Shown in pieces: positions 1-7,614 of a stretch of 64,000 nucleotides of DNA (position 1 is its first letter; every line of letters starts with the position of its first letter). The stretch lies in the NCBI GenBank assembly GCA_027943245.1, contig JANDJZ010001759.1:30121-94120 (forward strand), written 5' to 3'. The notes below the pieces were generated by a model. The model ran no database searches. It was not told the DNA's origin and worked only from the letters and a program-made list of their open reading frames with translations. The stretch is from Acanthamoeba sp. SK_2022b. Taxonomy: Eukaryota > Discosea > Longamoebia > Acanthamoebidae. A program made the translations under genes and the position numbers.

Positions 1-383
1 GGTACGACGCCTTTCAGCGCCTCTACACTTTCAGCATCCTGCTGATAAACCACCGGTGAATCCAGCCATTCGATCAACGTCGGGTTAGCTCGCTTTAACA
101 GGCCGAGCGACTTGCGCCATTCCCACCCACAGACGTCGAGCTCATCATCTATCGGCAGCTCGATCACGTCACGCTGCGTCTCAACGCGCAAATACCATTC
201 AGGCCGATGCACATACAAGAAACGCACGTCGTAATCACTGTCCGGCGAGGCAAATCCCCATCCACGGCTGCCGGACTCGCAGGCATATAACACCCTTACG
301 TCATATCGCGCTTCTATTTCACGCAACACCTTTTTTATTTTGACGCGCATTTCACTGCTGACGCCTTCTGTTTGTTCTTCCAT
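1..383 (-). CDS. RlaP/YcgL-type nucleotidyltransferase, 3' part outside window
   Basis: The minus strand reads an open frame from ATG at 383 to the window edge, so only about the first 127 residues are seen. It carries a polymerase-beta nucleotidyltransferase signature, ESGSRGWGFASPDSDYD, with the Gly-Ser pair and the two metal-binding Asp residues. This pattern is typical of the Nuc-transf_2 family (RlaP/YcgL, linked to RNA repair). A second in-frame ATG lies at 401, but only the 383 start has a good ribosome site (AAGGA, 7 nt spacer). The gene is divergent from btsT. Substrate is not known from sequence. Confidence 0.75.
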   Translation of the reverse strand, partial: MEEQTEGVSSEMRVKIKKVLREIEARYDVRVLYACESGSRGWGFASPDSDYDVRFLYVHRPEWYLRVETQRDVIELPIDDELDVCGWEWRKSLGLLKRANPTLIEWLDSPVVYQQDAESVEALKGVV

Positions 384-695
384 GTCTTCATCCTTTTCCA
401 TACGTTGCCTAACGCAGGGTATATACGATTCTCACCCGACACAACTGCGCCGCTATATTCAAAACATGATGAAACCAGCCGCCAACCGCTTACCCCACCA
501 ATCCAACCGTTCACCCGGCGAATCTGACCGCTGAGCGAAATACGCCTGTCTTCCCCCCTTATCCCCGGCGATGATGAGCTGTTCCTAAACCCGCCTTACC
601 TCGGGAAAGACGCTACGGCTCACCGCGCCACTCTGACATCTCTTACAAGCGGATGAGTTCATTCATATTTTGCAGACTGGAATTAAGGATACCTC
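384..695. other. Divergent intergenic region upstream of btsT
   Basis: These 312 bases separate the divergent nucleotidyltransferase and btsT, so both promoters should lie here. In E. coli btsT is activated by the BtsS/BtsR two-component system, but I could not find a convincing BtsR site by eye. The btsT ribosome site AAGGA sits 6 nt before its ATG. A 64-codon open frame at 340-534 overlaps the nucleotidyltransferase start and looks spurious. Confidence 0.5.
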
Positions 696-2876
696 ATGAA
701 ACGAGAGGGGATTTTAAAGCACATTCCGTGGATGCTGCTGGGGATACTCGGCGCAGCCTGCCTCGGCGTGGTGGCGCTGCGCCGCGGCGAACACATCAGC
801 GCGCTGTGGATCGTCGTCGCTTCGGTGGCGGTGTATCTGGTGGCCTACCGCTACTACAGCCTGTACATCGCCACCAAGGTGATGAAGCTGGACGCCGGCC
901 GCGCCACCCCGGCGGTGGTCAACAACGACGGCCTGAACTACGTGCCGACCAACAAGAACGTGCTGTTCGGCCACCACTTCGCCGCCATCGCCGGCGCCGG
1001 GCCGCTGGTGGGGCCGGTGCTGGCCGCGCAGGTCGGCTACCTGCCCGGCACGTTGTGGCTGCTGGGCGGCGTGGTGCTGGCAGGGGCAGTGCAGGACTTT
1101 ATGGTGCTGTTCATCTCCTCGCGCCGCAACGGCGCCTCGCTCGGTGAGATCATCAAAAAAGAGATGGGGCCGATACCGGGCACCATCGCGCTGTTCGGCT
1201 GCTTCCTGATCATGATCATCATCCTGGCGGTGCTGGCGCTGATCGTGGTGAAAGCGCTGGCGGAGAGCCCGTGGGGCGTGTTCACCGTCTGCTCCACCGT
1301 GCCGATCGCGCTGTTTATGGGCATCTACATGCGCTATCTGCGCCCCGGCCGCGTGGGTGAAGTGTCGATCATCGGCATCGTGCTGCTGGTGGCCGCCATC
1401 TGGTTCGGCGGCGTGGTAGCGCACGATCCGTACTGGGGCCCGGCGCTGACCTTTAAAGACACCACCATCACCTTCACGCTGATCGGCTACGCCTTTGTCT
1501 CCGCCCTGCTGCCGGTGTGGCTGATCCTGGCGCCGCGCGACTACCTGGCCACCTTCCTGAAAATCGGCGTGATCGTCGGGCTGGCGATCGGCATCGTGAT
1601 CCTCAACCCTGAGCTGAAAATGCCGGCGGTCACCCAGTTCGTCGACGGCACCGGCCCGGTGTGGAAAGGCACCCTGTTCCCGTTCCTGTTCATTACCATC
1701 GCCTGCGGCGCGGTCTCCGGCTTCCATGCGCTGATCGCCTCCGGCACCACGCCGAAGCTGTTGGCCAATGAGACCGACGCGCGCTTTATCGGCTACGGCG
1801 CGATGCTGATGGAGTCCTTCGTCGCCATCATGGCGCTGGTGGCGGCTTCCATCATCGAGCCGGGCCTGTACTTCGCCATGAACACCCCGCCGGCGGCGCT
1901 GGGCATCACCATGCCGGACCTGCACCGCCTGGGCACCGAAGACGCGCCGATGATCATGGCTTCGCTGAAGGACGTGACCGTGCATGCGGCGGCGGCGGTC
2001 AGCTCATGGGGCTTCGTCATCAGCCCGGAACAGATCCTGCAGACTGCCACCGACATCGGCGAACCTTCGGTGCTGAACCGCGCCGGCGGCGCGCCAACGC
2101 TGGCGGTGGGCATCGCCCACGTGTTCCACCAGATCATTCCGGGCGCCAACATGGGCTTCTGGTACCACTTCGGCATTCTGTTCGAGGCGCTGTTCATCCT
2201 GACCGCGCTGGACGCCGGCACCCGCTCCGGCCGCTTTATGCTGCAGGATCTGCTGGGCAACTTCGTGCCGTTCCTGAAGAAAACCGACTCGCTGGTGGCC
2301 GGCATCGTCGGCACCGCCGGCTGCGTCGGGCTGTGGGGCTACCTGCTGTATCAGGGCGTGGTGGATCCGCTCGGCGGCGTGAAGAGCCTGTGGCCGCTGT
2401 TCGGCATCTCCAACCAGATGCTGGCCGCCGTGGCGCTGGTGCTGGGCACCGTGGTGCTGATTAAGATGAAGCGCACCCAATACATCTGGGTGACCGTGCT
2501 GCCGGCGGTGTGGCTGCTGATCTGCACCACCTACGCGCTGGGGCTGAAGCTGTTCAGCGACAACCCGCAGCTGGAAGGCTTCTTCTTCCTGGCCGGCGAG
2601 TACAAGCGCAAGATCGCCGAAGGCGGCGCCGAGCTGAGCGCCCAGCAGATCGCCAACATGAACCACATCGTGGTGAACAACTACACCAACGCCGGGCTGA
2701 GCATTCTGTTCCTGCTGGTGGTGTACAGCATCATCTTCTACGGGGTGAAAACCGCGCTGGCGGCGCACAAAAACCCGAAACGCACCGACCAGGAAACGCC
2801 TTACGTGCCGGTGCCGCAGGCCGCGCCCGCCGACGGCGTAACTGAGGGGGAGGTCAAAGTTTCGACCCAGCATTGA
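696..2876 (+). CDS. btsT: BtsT/CstA-family pyruvate:H+ symporter
   Basis: This 726-residue polytopic inner-membrane protein belongs to the CstA carbon-starvation family. The conserved N-terminal segment with FGHHFAAIAGAGPLVGPVLA (about residues 90-109) and many hydrophobic helices are visible, and the C-terminus is a short hydrophilic tail. E. coli BtsT (YjiY, 716 aa) is a high-affinity pyruvate/proton symporter, whereas CstA is the paralogue elsewhere. The choice of BtsT rests on the neighbours: btsT-yjiX-yjiA next to a restriction island is the E. coli arrangement. Start: ATG 696 with AAGGA upstream. A 218-bp gap containing a strong hairpin separates it from yjiX. Confidence 0.87.
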   Translation: MKREGILKHIPWMLLGILGAACLGVVALRRGEHISALWIVVASVAVYLVAYRYYSLYIATKVMKLDAGRATPAVVNNDGLNYVPTNKNVLFGHHFAAIAGAGPLVGPVLAAQVGYLPGTLWLLGGVVLAGAVQDFMVLFISSRRNGASLGEIIKKEMGPIPGTIALFGCFLIMIIILAVLALIVVKALAESPWGVFTVCSTVPIALFMGIYMRYLRPGRVGEVSIIGIVLLVAAIWFGGVVAHDPYWGPALTFKDTTITFTLIGYAFVSALLPVWLILAPRDYLATFLKIGVIVGLAIGIVILNPELKMPAVTQFVDGTGPVWKGTLFPFLFITIACGAVSGFHALIASGTTPKLLANETDARFIGYGAMLMESFVAIMALVAASIIEPGLYFAMNTPPAALGITMPDLHRLGTEDAPMIMASLKDVTVHAAAAVSSWGFVISPEQILQTATDIGEPSVLNRAGGAPTLAVGIAHVFHQIIPGANMGFWYHFGILFEALFILTALDAGTRSGRFMLQDLLGNFVPFLKKTDSLVAGIVGTAGCVGLWGYLLYQGVVDPLGGVKSLWPLFGISNQMLAAVALVLGTVVLIKMKRTQYIWVTVLPAVWLLICTTYALGLKLFSDNPQLEGFFFLAGEYKRKIAEGGAELSAQQIANMNHIVVNNYTNAGLSILFLLVVYSIIFYGVKTALAAHKNPKRTDQETPYVPVPQAAPADGVTEGEVKVSTQH

Positions 2877-2924
2877 TGTGATTTAACGGATACCCTGCAT
2901 AATAAACGTTAAGCAGTACCCAAA

Positions 2925-2964
2925 GCCGCACGGCCTGTGCATCGCAAGATGCCAGGCGTGCGGC
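2925..2964 (+). other. GCAA-capped hairpin between btsT and yjiX
   Basis: A 40-nt stem-loop: GCCGCAC pairs with GTGCGGC, then after one bulged G, GCCTG pairs with CAGGC, then after one bulged T, GCATC pairs with GATGC around a GCAA (GNRA) tetraloop. No T-run follows, so it is not a classical terminator. It could protect the btsT message or set the btsT/yjiX expression ratio. The fold is read by eye from complementarity. Confidence 0.6.
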
Positions 2965-3094
2965 GCGATGCAATCGAGATACCCGGGGCGACCCGGAGGT
3001 GGGGCATCCCTGCGGGAACCCTATCCCCCGGCTTCCCCTAATATCAGGCTTAAGCAAGCGCTGTAGTGATGCAGGGTAAAGTTGGAGAAGGCTT

Positions 3095-3298
3095 ATGTTC
3101 GGAAATCTCGGCCAGGCGGGGAAATACCTCGGGCAGGCGGCGCGCATGTTGGTGGGCGTGCCTGACTACGATACCTACGTCCAGCACATGAAAGACAACC
3201 ACCCGGACAAGCCGGTGATGACCTATAAAGAATTTTTCCGCGAGCGCCAGCAAGCGCGCTACGGCGGCGACGGCAAAGGCGGCATGCGCTGCTGTTAA
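3095..3298 (+). CDS. yjiX: YjiX/YbdD family small protein
   Basis: This 67-residue protein matches the YbdD/YjiX (DUF466) family, which always accompanies CstA/BtsT transporters: it has the central [17 protein letters not shown] segment, then [17 protein letters not shown] and a Cys-Cys end. Its length equals the E. coli protein (67 aa). It is thought to be an accessory factor of the transporter, but its biochemical role is unsettled. The ribosome site is GGAG (TTGGAGAAGGCTT before ATG). It is followed 21 bp later by yjiA, probably on the same transcript. Confidence 0.88.
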   Translation: MFGNLGQAGKYLGQAARMLVGVPDYDTYVQHMKDNHPDKPVMTYKEFFRERQQARYGGDGKGGMRCC

Positions 3299-3319
3299 CC
3301 CGCAGTCACAAGGACCCGT

Positions 3320-4282
3320 ATGAAACCCATTGCAGTCACCATCCTGACCGGCTTTTTGGGCGCCGGCAAAACCACCCTGCTGCGCCACATCCTGAACGCC
3401 GAACACGGCTATAAAATCGCGGTCATCGAGAACGAGTTCGGCGAAGTGCCGATCGACGACGCGCTGATCGGCGATCGCGCCAGCCGCATCACTACCCTGA
3501 GCAACGGCTGTATCTGCTGCAGCAAGTCCAACGAACTGGCGGACGCGCTGCTGGATCTGCTGGACGGCGTCGACAGCGGCCAGCTGACGTTCGATCGGCT
3601 GATCATCGAATGCACCGGCATGGCCGATCCCGGCCCGATTACCCAGACCTTTTTCTCGCACGAGATCCTGTGCGAGCGCTTCCTGCTGGACGGCATCATC
3701 ACCCTGGTGGACGCGGCGCACGCCGAGCAGCAGCTGAGCCAGTTCAGCATCGCCCAGGCGCAGGTGGGCTATGCCGACCGCCTCCTGCTGACCAAAACCG
3801 ACGTGGCGCCGGACTGCGAAGCGCTGATCCAGCGGCTGCAGCGGATCAACGCCCGCGCGCCGGTCTACCAGGTGACGCACGGCGATATCGATCTGAGCGT
3901 GCTGTTCGACATCGAAGGCTTTACGCTGAACGACAAGCTCAACCTGACGCCGCCCACCCCGCTGTTCCGCCGCATCCCGCAGCCGCAGAGCGACATCCGC
4001 TCGATCGTAGTGACGCTGGAGCGCCCGCTACCGCTGATGCAAATCTCCGACGTGATGGAAGGCCTGCTGCTGGAATACGCCGACAACCTGCTGCGCTACA
4101 AAGGCATTCTGTCTATCGAAGACGAGCCGCGCCGCCTGCTGTTCCAGGGCGTACAGCGCCTGTATAACGCCGACTGGGATCGGGAATGGCTGCCTGGTGA
4201 GGAACGTCGGAGTACCTTGGTATTTATTGGCGTGGATCTGCCGGAGGAAGAGATTCGGGGAAGGATTGGGGGGTTGGGGTAA
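3320..4282 (+). CDS. yjiA: YjiA, COG0523 G3E GTPase (putative metallochaperone)
   Basis: 320 residues, similar to E. coli YjiA (318). The Walker A loop GFLGAGKTT is at residues 11-19 and the family CxCC metal motif (CICC, residues 64-67) lies in NGCICCS. The GTP base motif TKTD follows (about residue 157). COG0523 proteins are cytosolic metal-binding GTPases; E. coli YjiA binds zinc and cobalt but its client is unproven. The C-terminal domain is complete. A terminator-like hairpin follows the gene, so it closes the btsT-yjiX-yjiA unit and marks the left edge of the defence island. Confidence 0.9.
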   Translation: MKPIAVTILTGFLGAGKTTLLRHILNAEHGYKIAVIENEFGEVPIDDALIGDRASRITTLSNGCICCSKSNELADALLDLLDGVDSGQLTFDRLIIECTGMADPGPITQTFFSHEILCERFLLDGIITLVDAAHAEQQLSQFSIAQAQVGYADRLLLTKTDVAPDCEALIQRLQRINARAPVYQVTHGDIDLSVLFDIEGFTLNDKLNLTPPTPLFRRIPQPQSDIRSIVVTLERPLPLMQISDVMEGLLLEYADNLLRYKGILSIEDEPRRLLFQGVQRLYNADWDREWLPGEERRSTLVFIGVDLPEEEIRGRIGGLG

Positions 4283-4298
4283 GGGGGACTTGGATATG

Positions 4299-4321
4299 GG
4301 AGCCTGTGGGTGGGCTCCTTT
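4299..4321 (+). terminator. Terminator-like hairpin after yjiA
   Basis: GGAGCC and GGCTCC form a 6-bp stem around an 8-nt G-rich loop, followed by TTTAT. The T-run is short, so it is a moderate candidate for ending the btsT-yjiX-yjiA transcript. Confidence 0.5.
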
Positions 4322-4335
4322 ATGGGCATATGGTG

Positions 4336-4755
4336 CTAACGGGGTGGAGGGAGGGACACTAGACGCAGCTCTGTTGCTGCTTGCTGTAGGGCAAATTCAG
4401 CGACGAACTCACGTGCAGAGGGAAACTCACCTGCCTGTTGTTTCTTCTGCGAGACCAGCTTCACGGAGAAATGGTACTGCTGCCCCGGCGTAAATACGTA
4501 GCCTTCATCAGGGACGCACTGATTGGGGGCAACATCCCGCAGCGGATCGAAGAATTTGAATGTGCGGTTCTGCGCCTCATCCAATCGGTATATCGAAATA
4601 CCCGCGAGCTTTTCGTCTCCCTGCGGCTGAACGGTGATGCATACTTTGCCCTCACGCAGGCTGGCGGTTGCGGGGTAGTCTACGGGGATACGATCACCTA
4701 TCGACGGACAACCGGCGAGCAGGAAGGGGAATGTGAGGGGGAAGATCCGTTTCAT
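4336..4755 (-). CDS. Small periplasmic lipoprotein, putative immunity partner
   Basis: 139 residues with a short lipoprotein signal: Lys-Arg, hydrophobic core, lipobox LAGC at residues 13-16, then PSIGD. The mature part has about 120 residues with motifs KVCITVQP and the late segment PNQCVPDEGYVFTPG, giving two conserved Cys besides the lipidated one. Two paralogues at 22241-22621 and 22718-23098 share the GCPxGD start and the CVP..G.Y.F.PG segment. All are in minus orientation beside an HExxH gene. I recall this family from databases as putative T6SS immunity periplasmic lipoproteins, but that role is inference here. It starts 2 nt after the upstream stop, so it is probably translationally coupled. 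Confidence 0.72.
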   Translation of the reverse strand: MKRIFPLTFPFLLAGCPSIGDRIPVDYPATASLREGKVCITVQPQGDEKLAGISIYRLDEAQNRTFKFFDPLRDVAPNQCVPDEGYVFTPGQQYHFSVKLVSQKKQQAGEFPSAREFVAEFALQQAATELRLVSLPPPR

Positions 4756-4757
4756 GA

Positions 4758-5315
4758 CTACCTCTGACGTAAAAACTCGGCTAAAACCTGCTCGTACTGT
4801 AGACGAATTTTATTGTTTTGGGGACCCGTGTAATTCACAAAACGCCCAATACCATATGCCCAAGCATCATAGCCATATTGTATTAACAACCAATAATCGG
4901 CAACGATACAAGCTTGTTGTTCCAAAGAGTACTTTGTGAGCGTCTTATTAGCTTCCAACTTATAAGTGTAATTAGCTGCCCAACTAAAGGCACCTCTGAG
5001 GCGGACCCACTGCCCATGCTGATGCTGCCAAACATGGGCAAGCTCATGAATAAAGAAATGTTGTTTTGCGTAATTATTTACCTTAGAGAAATCAGCCAGA
5101 TATTCCTCCTCTCGGAAATATATCTCGCCGTTGGGGGACATACCAACATGCTTGCCTTGTAAACCAAAGGGTAAGTAACTATCGCAATGAATCCATACAC
5201 GGTCGTAGACGATCGACTTACCGAAAACACGTCGGGCCATGACTATTTCACCCAACGTCATGAGTCGTAATGCTCCCTCTTTCACTTGTTGGATTTTCTG
5301 TTCTTTCGTAAGCAT
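4758..5315 (-). CDS. HExxH metallopeptidase-like protein, putative effector
   Basis: 185 residues with HELAHVWQHQ in the middle: HExxH zinc ligands plus a following His, the classic gluzincin-type start. Before it stand HCDSYLPFGLQ and MSPNGEIYFR; after it a conserved SLEQQACIVADYW segment whose acidic or aromatic residues may complete the site. There is no signal peptide or membrane segment. A paralogue lies at 23095-23619. The gene is followed by a lipoprotein with a 2-nt gap, the layout expected of an effector and its periplasmic immunity partner. The ribosome site is AGGGA, about 9 nt from the ATG. It could instead be a non-toxic peptidase; confident in the motif, not in the role. Confidence 0.65.
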   Translation of the reverse strand: MLTKEQKIQQVKEGALRLMTLGEIVMARRVFGKSIVYDRVWIHCDSYLPFGLQGKHVGMSPNGEIYFREEEYLADFSKVNNYAKQHFFIHELAHVWQHQHGQWVRLRGAFSWAANYTYKLEANKTLTKYSLEQQACIVADYWLLIQYGYDAWAYGIGRFVNYTGPQNNKIRLQYEQVLAEFLRQR

Positions 5316-5640
5316 AAGTCAAATTCCCTATGACCATTTGAAAGTGAAATCTTAGCGACTACTTCTCAGCCGGTCTAGATTATATTTACTCATTTATAAA
5401 ATAACGAAAAAACCTCATGACAAATTCACCTTGTGAATTTATTGATTTAACCTCCTTAAAACAACAATTCAAATAAAGACATTCAGAACAAGAGCATATA
5501 AAGAAGATGAGCATTCATAGAATCAATAGTTAAATTATACAACTCATTAACTGCGATACCCATTCCATATTAGATATGAAATAGCCTGTAATTCCATACA
5601 GCTTATTTTTTCCTTTTACTGATAACGCTATAGTTTTCCC
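5316..5640. other. AT-rich intergenic stretch, no gene seen
   Basis: These 325 bases upstream of the HExxH gene are markedly AT-rich. I see no credible open frame. The promoter for the minus-strand HExxH/lipoprotein pair should be here, but no strong -10/-35 pair stood out. Confidence 0.5.
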
Positions 5641-5852
5641 GCTGCGGCAAAATCCGCAGCCGGAGTTAGCGTTCCGAACACTTACACAAGGCAGCATTAT
5701 GTATATAATGTTGGGGCTTTAAACATCCAGAATTATGGTGGCCCAAGTGGGGGCTTCGCAAGGAGCGCCGGTTTCCTTCGTGTCCGGTAACGCTAACTCC
5801 GCTTGGGCTACCACCATGGGTTTAGCGTCTCATGTGGTAGTACGCATACTAC
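5641..5852 (+). ncRNA. Structured leader with alternative pairings (candidate RNA element)
   Basis: Several complementary segments are visible. GCTGCGG (5641-5647) pairs with CCGCAGC (5654-5660). CGGAGTTAGCGTT (5661-5673) is exactly complementary to 5789-5801. GGTGGCCCAAG (5737-5747) pairs with CTTGGG-cta-CCACC (5802-5815). GTAGTA (5837-5842) pairs with TACTAC (5847-5852). The second and third pairings cross, so they form a pseudoknot or exclude each other. A TATAAT at 5704-5709 could start transcription inside the region, which would leave the left 13-mer outside the RNA. It precedes the 102-codon gene at 5872. The layout recalls phage antisense immunity leaders, but no family was identified. 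Confidence 0.45.
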
Positions 5853-5871
5853 ACACTAAGGATAAAGACAC

Positions 5872-6180
5872 ATGGAAAATGTCGCCATCACCGAAAACAC
5901 CACAAGTACCCTAACTCTCTACCGCCAACTGTTTAACCACCTCGATCTCAGCGCTTTTAACCCTTCAGAACTTTTAGACCTGGCCGCACTCTCTGCCGAG
6001 CAGGCGGAAGGGCTGTGCCACGGCCTGATGCTGTTTGGCCATTTACTGCAAAAGACCCCACAGCTAGATGCCGAAGGCTGGGAACAGTTGAATCGTTATC
6101 TCAACGCCACGGCACATCTGGTTCCTGCGTTGTGTAATCTTTATGGGCGGGCACTGCGAGAGATGGAAACCTGCGGCTAA
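5872..6180 (+). CDS. Hypothetical 102-aa protein
   Basis: A 102-residue, acidic, mostly helical protein with Leu-rich segments (LYRQLFNHLDLSAFNPSELL, then SAEQAEGLCHGLMLFGHLL) and no membrane helix or catalytic motif. I do not recognise the family. The ribosome site AAGGA lies 9 nt before the ATG, and a small hairpin (5837-5852) sits just upstream. Its codon use is more core-like than the AT-rich surroundings. It stands alone on the plus strand between the HExxH pair and the HNH nuclease. Its long structured leader suggests tight post-transcriptional control, as for phage or satellite genes; function unknown. Confidence 0.6.
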   Translation: MENVAITENTTSTLTLYRQLFNHLDLSAFNPSELLDLAALSAEQAEGLCHGLMLFGHLLQKTPQLDAEGWEQLNRYLNATAHLVPALCNLYGRALREMETCG

Positions 6181-6410
6181 CGTAAATGGCAATCAGGGCG
6201 ATGCTCATCGCCCTTCCCAACCACGTTTTTCCAATAGATCTGACTGACATATCACAACAAAAGCATTCATCAAGGTAGGCATTTCCTCCCCTACCTGGCA
6301 TAGTTAACGCATTCGGTAAATCGATGAGTTAACTGCTGGGTATTGATGCATACTGCTCTCGTCAGCAAGCACATTGCCCAGAGCCTACTCGGTAATATGA
6401 GGGAGTGGTT

Positions 6411-7529
6411 TTGGCAACTGCAATAGAGGCGTTATCTTCAAAAGAATCCGTTTTAAAAGCGATCGAAGAATATAAAAAAATTGGCCGAGATGAATTCTTA
6501 AAACAACATGAAATAAAACGATTTAAAAAACACACCCTTCTTTATAATGGCGAGAAGTACGACATCCGAGGCATTGCCGCTAGAGCATACAATGAACAGT
6601 ATGGCTATCCGTTTAAGGGAATCAACGCCGATAGCGGAACGGAAAAAGCCATCCAGTATCTCAAAGATCTCGGTTTTGAGATCGTCGAAACGCCACATCC
6701 TTTTGACTATTTAACCGAAGGCAAGCTGTACACACGCAAAGCGCTTATCGAGCTCTACGGCGGGCAGTTGCAAGGTGGTATCTGGACCCCGCGGGAATTC
6801 CCGGTAATCTTTATCTTCACCGGAGAAAGCGGCGAAACCTACGGCTATAAAGATGGATGGACACCCGAAGGCAGCTTCTCTTATACGGGAGAAGGCCAAA
6901 AAGGCCCTATGGAATTTATTCGAGGCAATAAATCCATCCGCGACCATAAAAAAGACGGCAAAGACATCTTCCTGTTCGAAGACAACAAGAAAGAAAAAGG
7001 CGTCCGCTATCTTGGCATGTTTGAGTGCGATTCTTGGGATCACATTCAGTGCTTAGACTTCGAAAATAACCTGCGCCAAGGCATTACCTTTAACCTGTTC
7101 AAAGTCTCGTCACTGCATGCGGTCGAAGAAGAAGCAGACACCGATGAAGCAGATACGCAGACAGAGACGCTCGAACAGTTACGCAAGAAGGCACTGCAGT
7201 CCTCACAGCAATCTGGCCAGCGCCAACAGAGCGACAGCAAAAAATCCTGGTTCAAACGTAGCGAAGACGTAAAAAAATACGTGCTCAAGCGCGCCAATGG
7301 CATCTGCGAAGCCTGCGATCAGCCGGCACCGTTCAAGAAAAGGAACGGCGATCCCTACCTTGAGCCCCATCACACCAAACGCTTGGCCGACGAAGGCCCC
7401 GATCACCCACAGTGGGTGGGTGCCATTTGCCCCACTTGCCATCGGCGGATTCATAGTGGGGTGGATGGGAAAGAAGTGAACAAGAAGCTGATGGTGAAGT
7501 TGGAGTTGAAAGAGGCTGCATATAAGTAG
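6411..7529 (+). CDS. McrA-like HNH endonuclease with SRA-like domain (type IV restriction)
   Basis: About 372 residues. The N-terminal part (1-95) resembles the head domain of ScoMcrA-type proteins. The middle (about 105-240) carries the SRA-like segments YGGQLQGGIWTP, SYTGEGQ, IRGNKSIRDH and KDIFLFE. A charged linker follows, then a C-terminal HNH module: CEACDQPAPF, LEPHHTKRLAD, ICPTCHRRIHSG, with two CxxC pairs and the catalytic His pair. The family recognises modified DNA (methylated or phosphorothioated) and cuts it. Start: AGGGAG at 6400-6405 suits TTG 6411. An in-frame GTG at 6405 overlaps that site and is less likely. It is convergent with mcrC across a shared hairpin. Confidence 0.8.
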   Translation: MATAIEALSSKESVLKAIEEYKKIGRDEFLKQHEIKRFKKHTLLYNGEKYDIRGIAARAYNEQYGYPFKGINADSGTEKAIQYLKDLGFEIVETPHPFDYLTEGKLYTRKALIELYGGQLQGGIWTPREFPVIFIFTGESGETYGYKDGWTPEGSFSYTGEGQKGPMEFIRGNKSIRDHKKDGKDIFLFEDNKKEKGVRYLGMFECDSWDHIQCLDFENNLRQGITFNLFKVSSLHAVEEEADTDEADTQTETLEQLRKKALQSSQQSGQRQQSDSKKSWFKRSEDVKKYVLKRANGICEACDQPAPFKKRNGDPYLEPHHTKRLADEGPDHPQWVGAICPTCHRRIHSGVDGKEVNKKLMVKLELKEAAYK

Positions 7530-7581
7530 CGAGTATTATTACAGTGCCTCTAGGCACCGAAACACCCCGTGTTGCCTTTTG

Positions 7582-7614
7582 AAAAGATAATCCTAGATAA
7601 AGGGATTATCTTTT
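7582..7614. terminator. Bidirectional terminator between HNH gene and mcrC
   Basis: AAAAGATAATCC (7582-7593) and GGATTATCTTTT (7603-7614) form a 12-bp stem around a 9-nt loop. The A and T runs at its ends suit termination in both directions. It overlaps the mcrC stop codon region and serves the two convergent genes. Confidence 0.75.

Noticed and set aside
714..2873. Long antisense open frames over btsT and other GC-rich genes
   Set aside because: They are frame shadows of high-GC genes: rich in Arg, His, Gln and Ala, without ribosome sites, and the sense genes are certain.
5641..5815. Retron-like inverted repeats flanking about 115 nt
   Set aside because: The 13-nt arms recall retron a1/a2, but no reverse transcriptase gene lies nearby; the downstream gene is a 102-aa protein without RT motifs.
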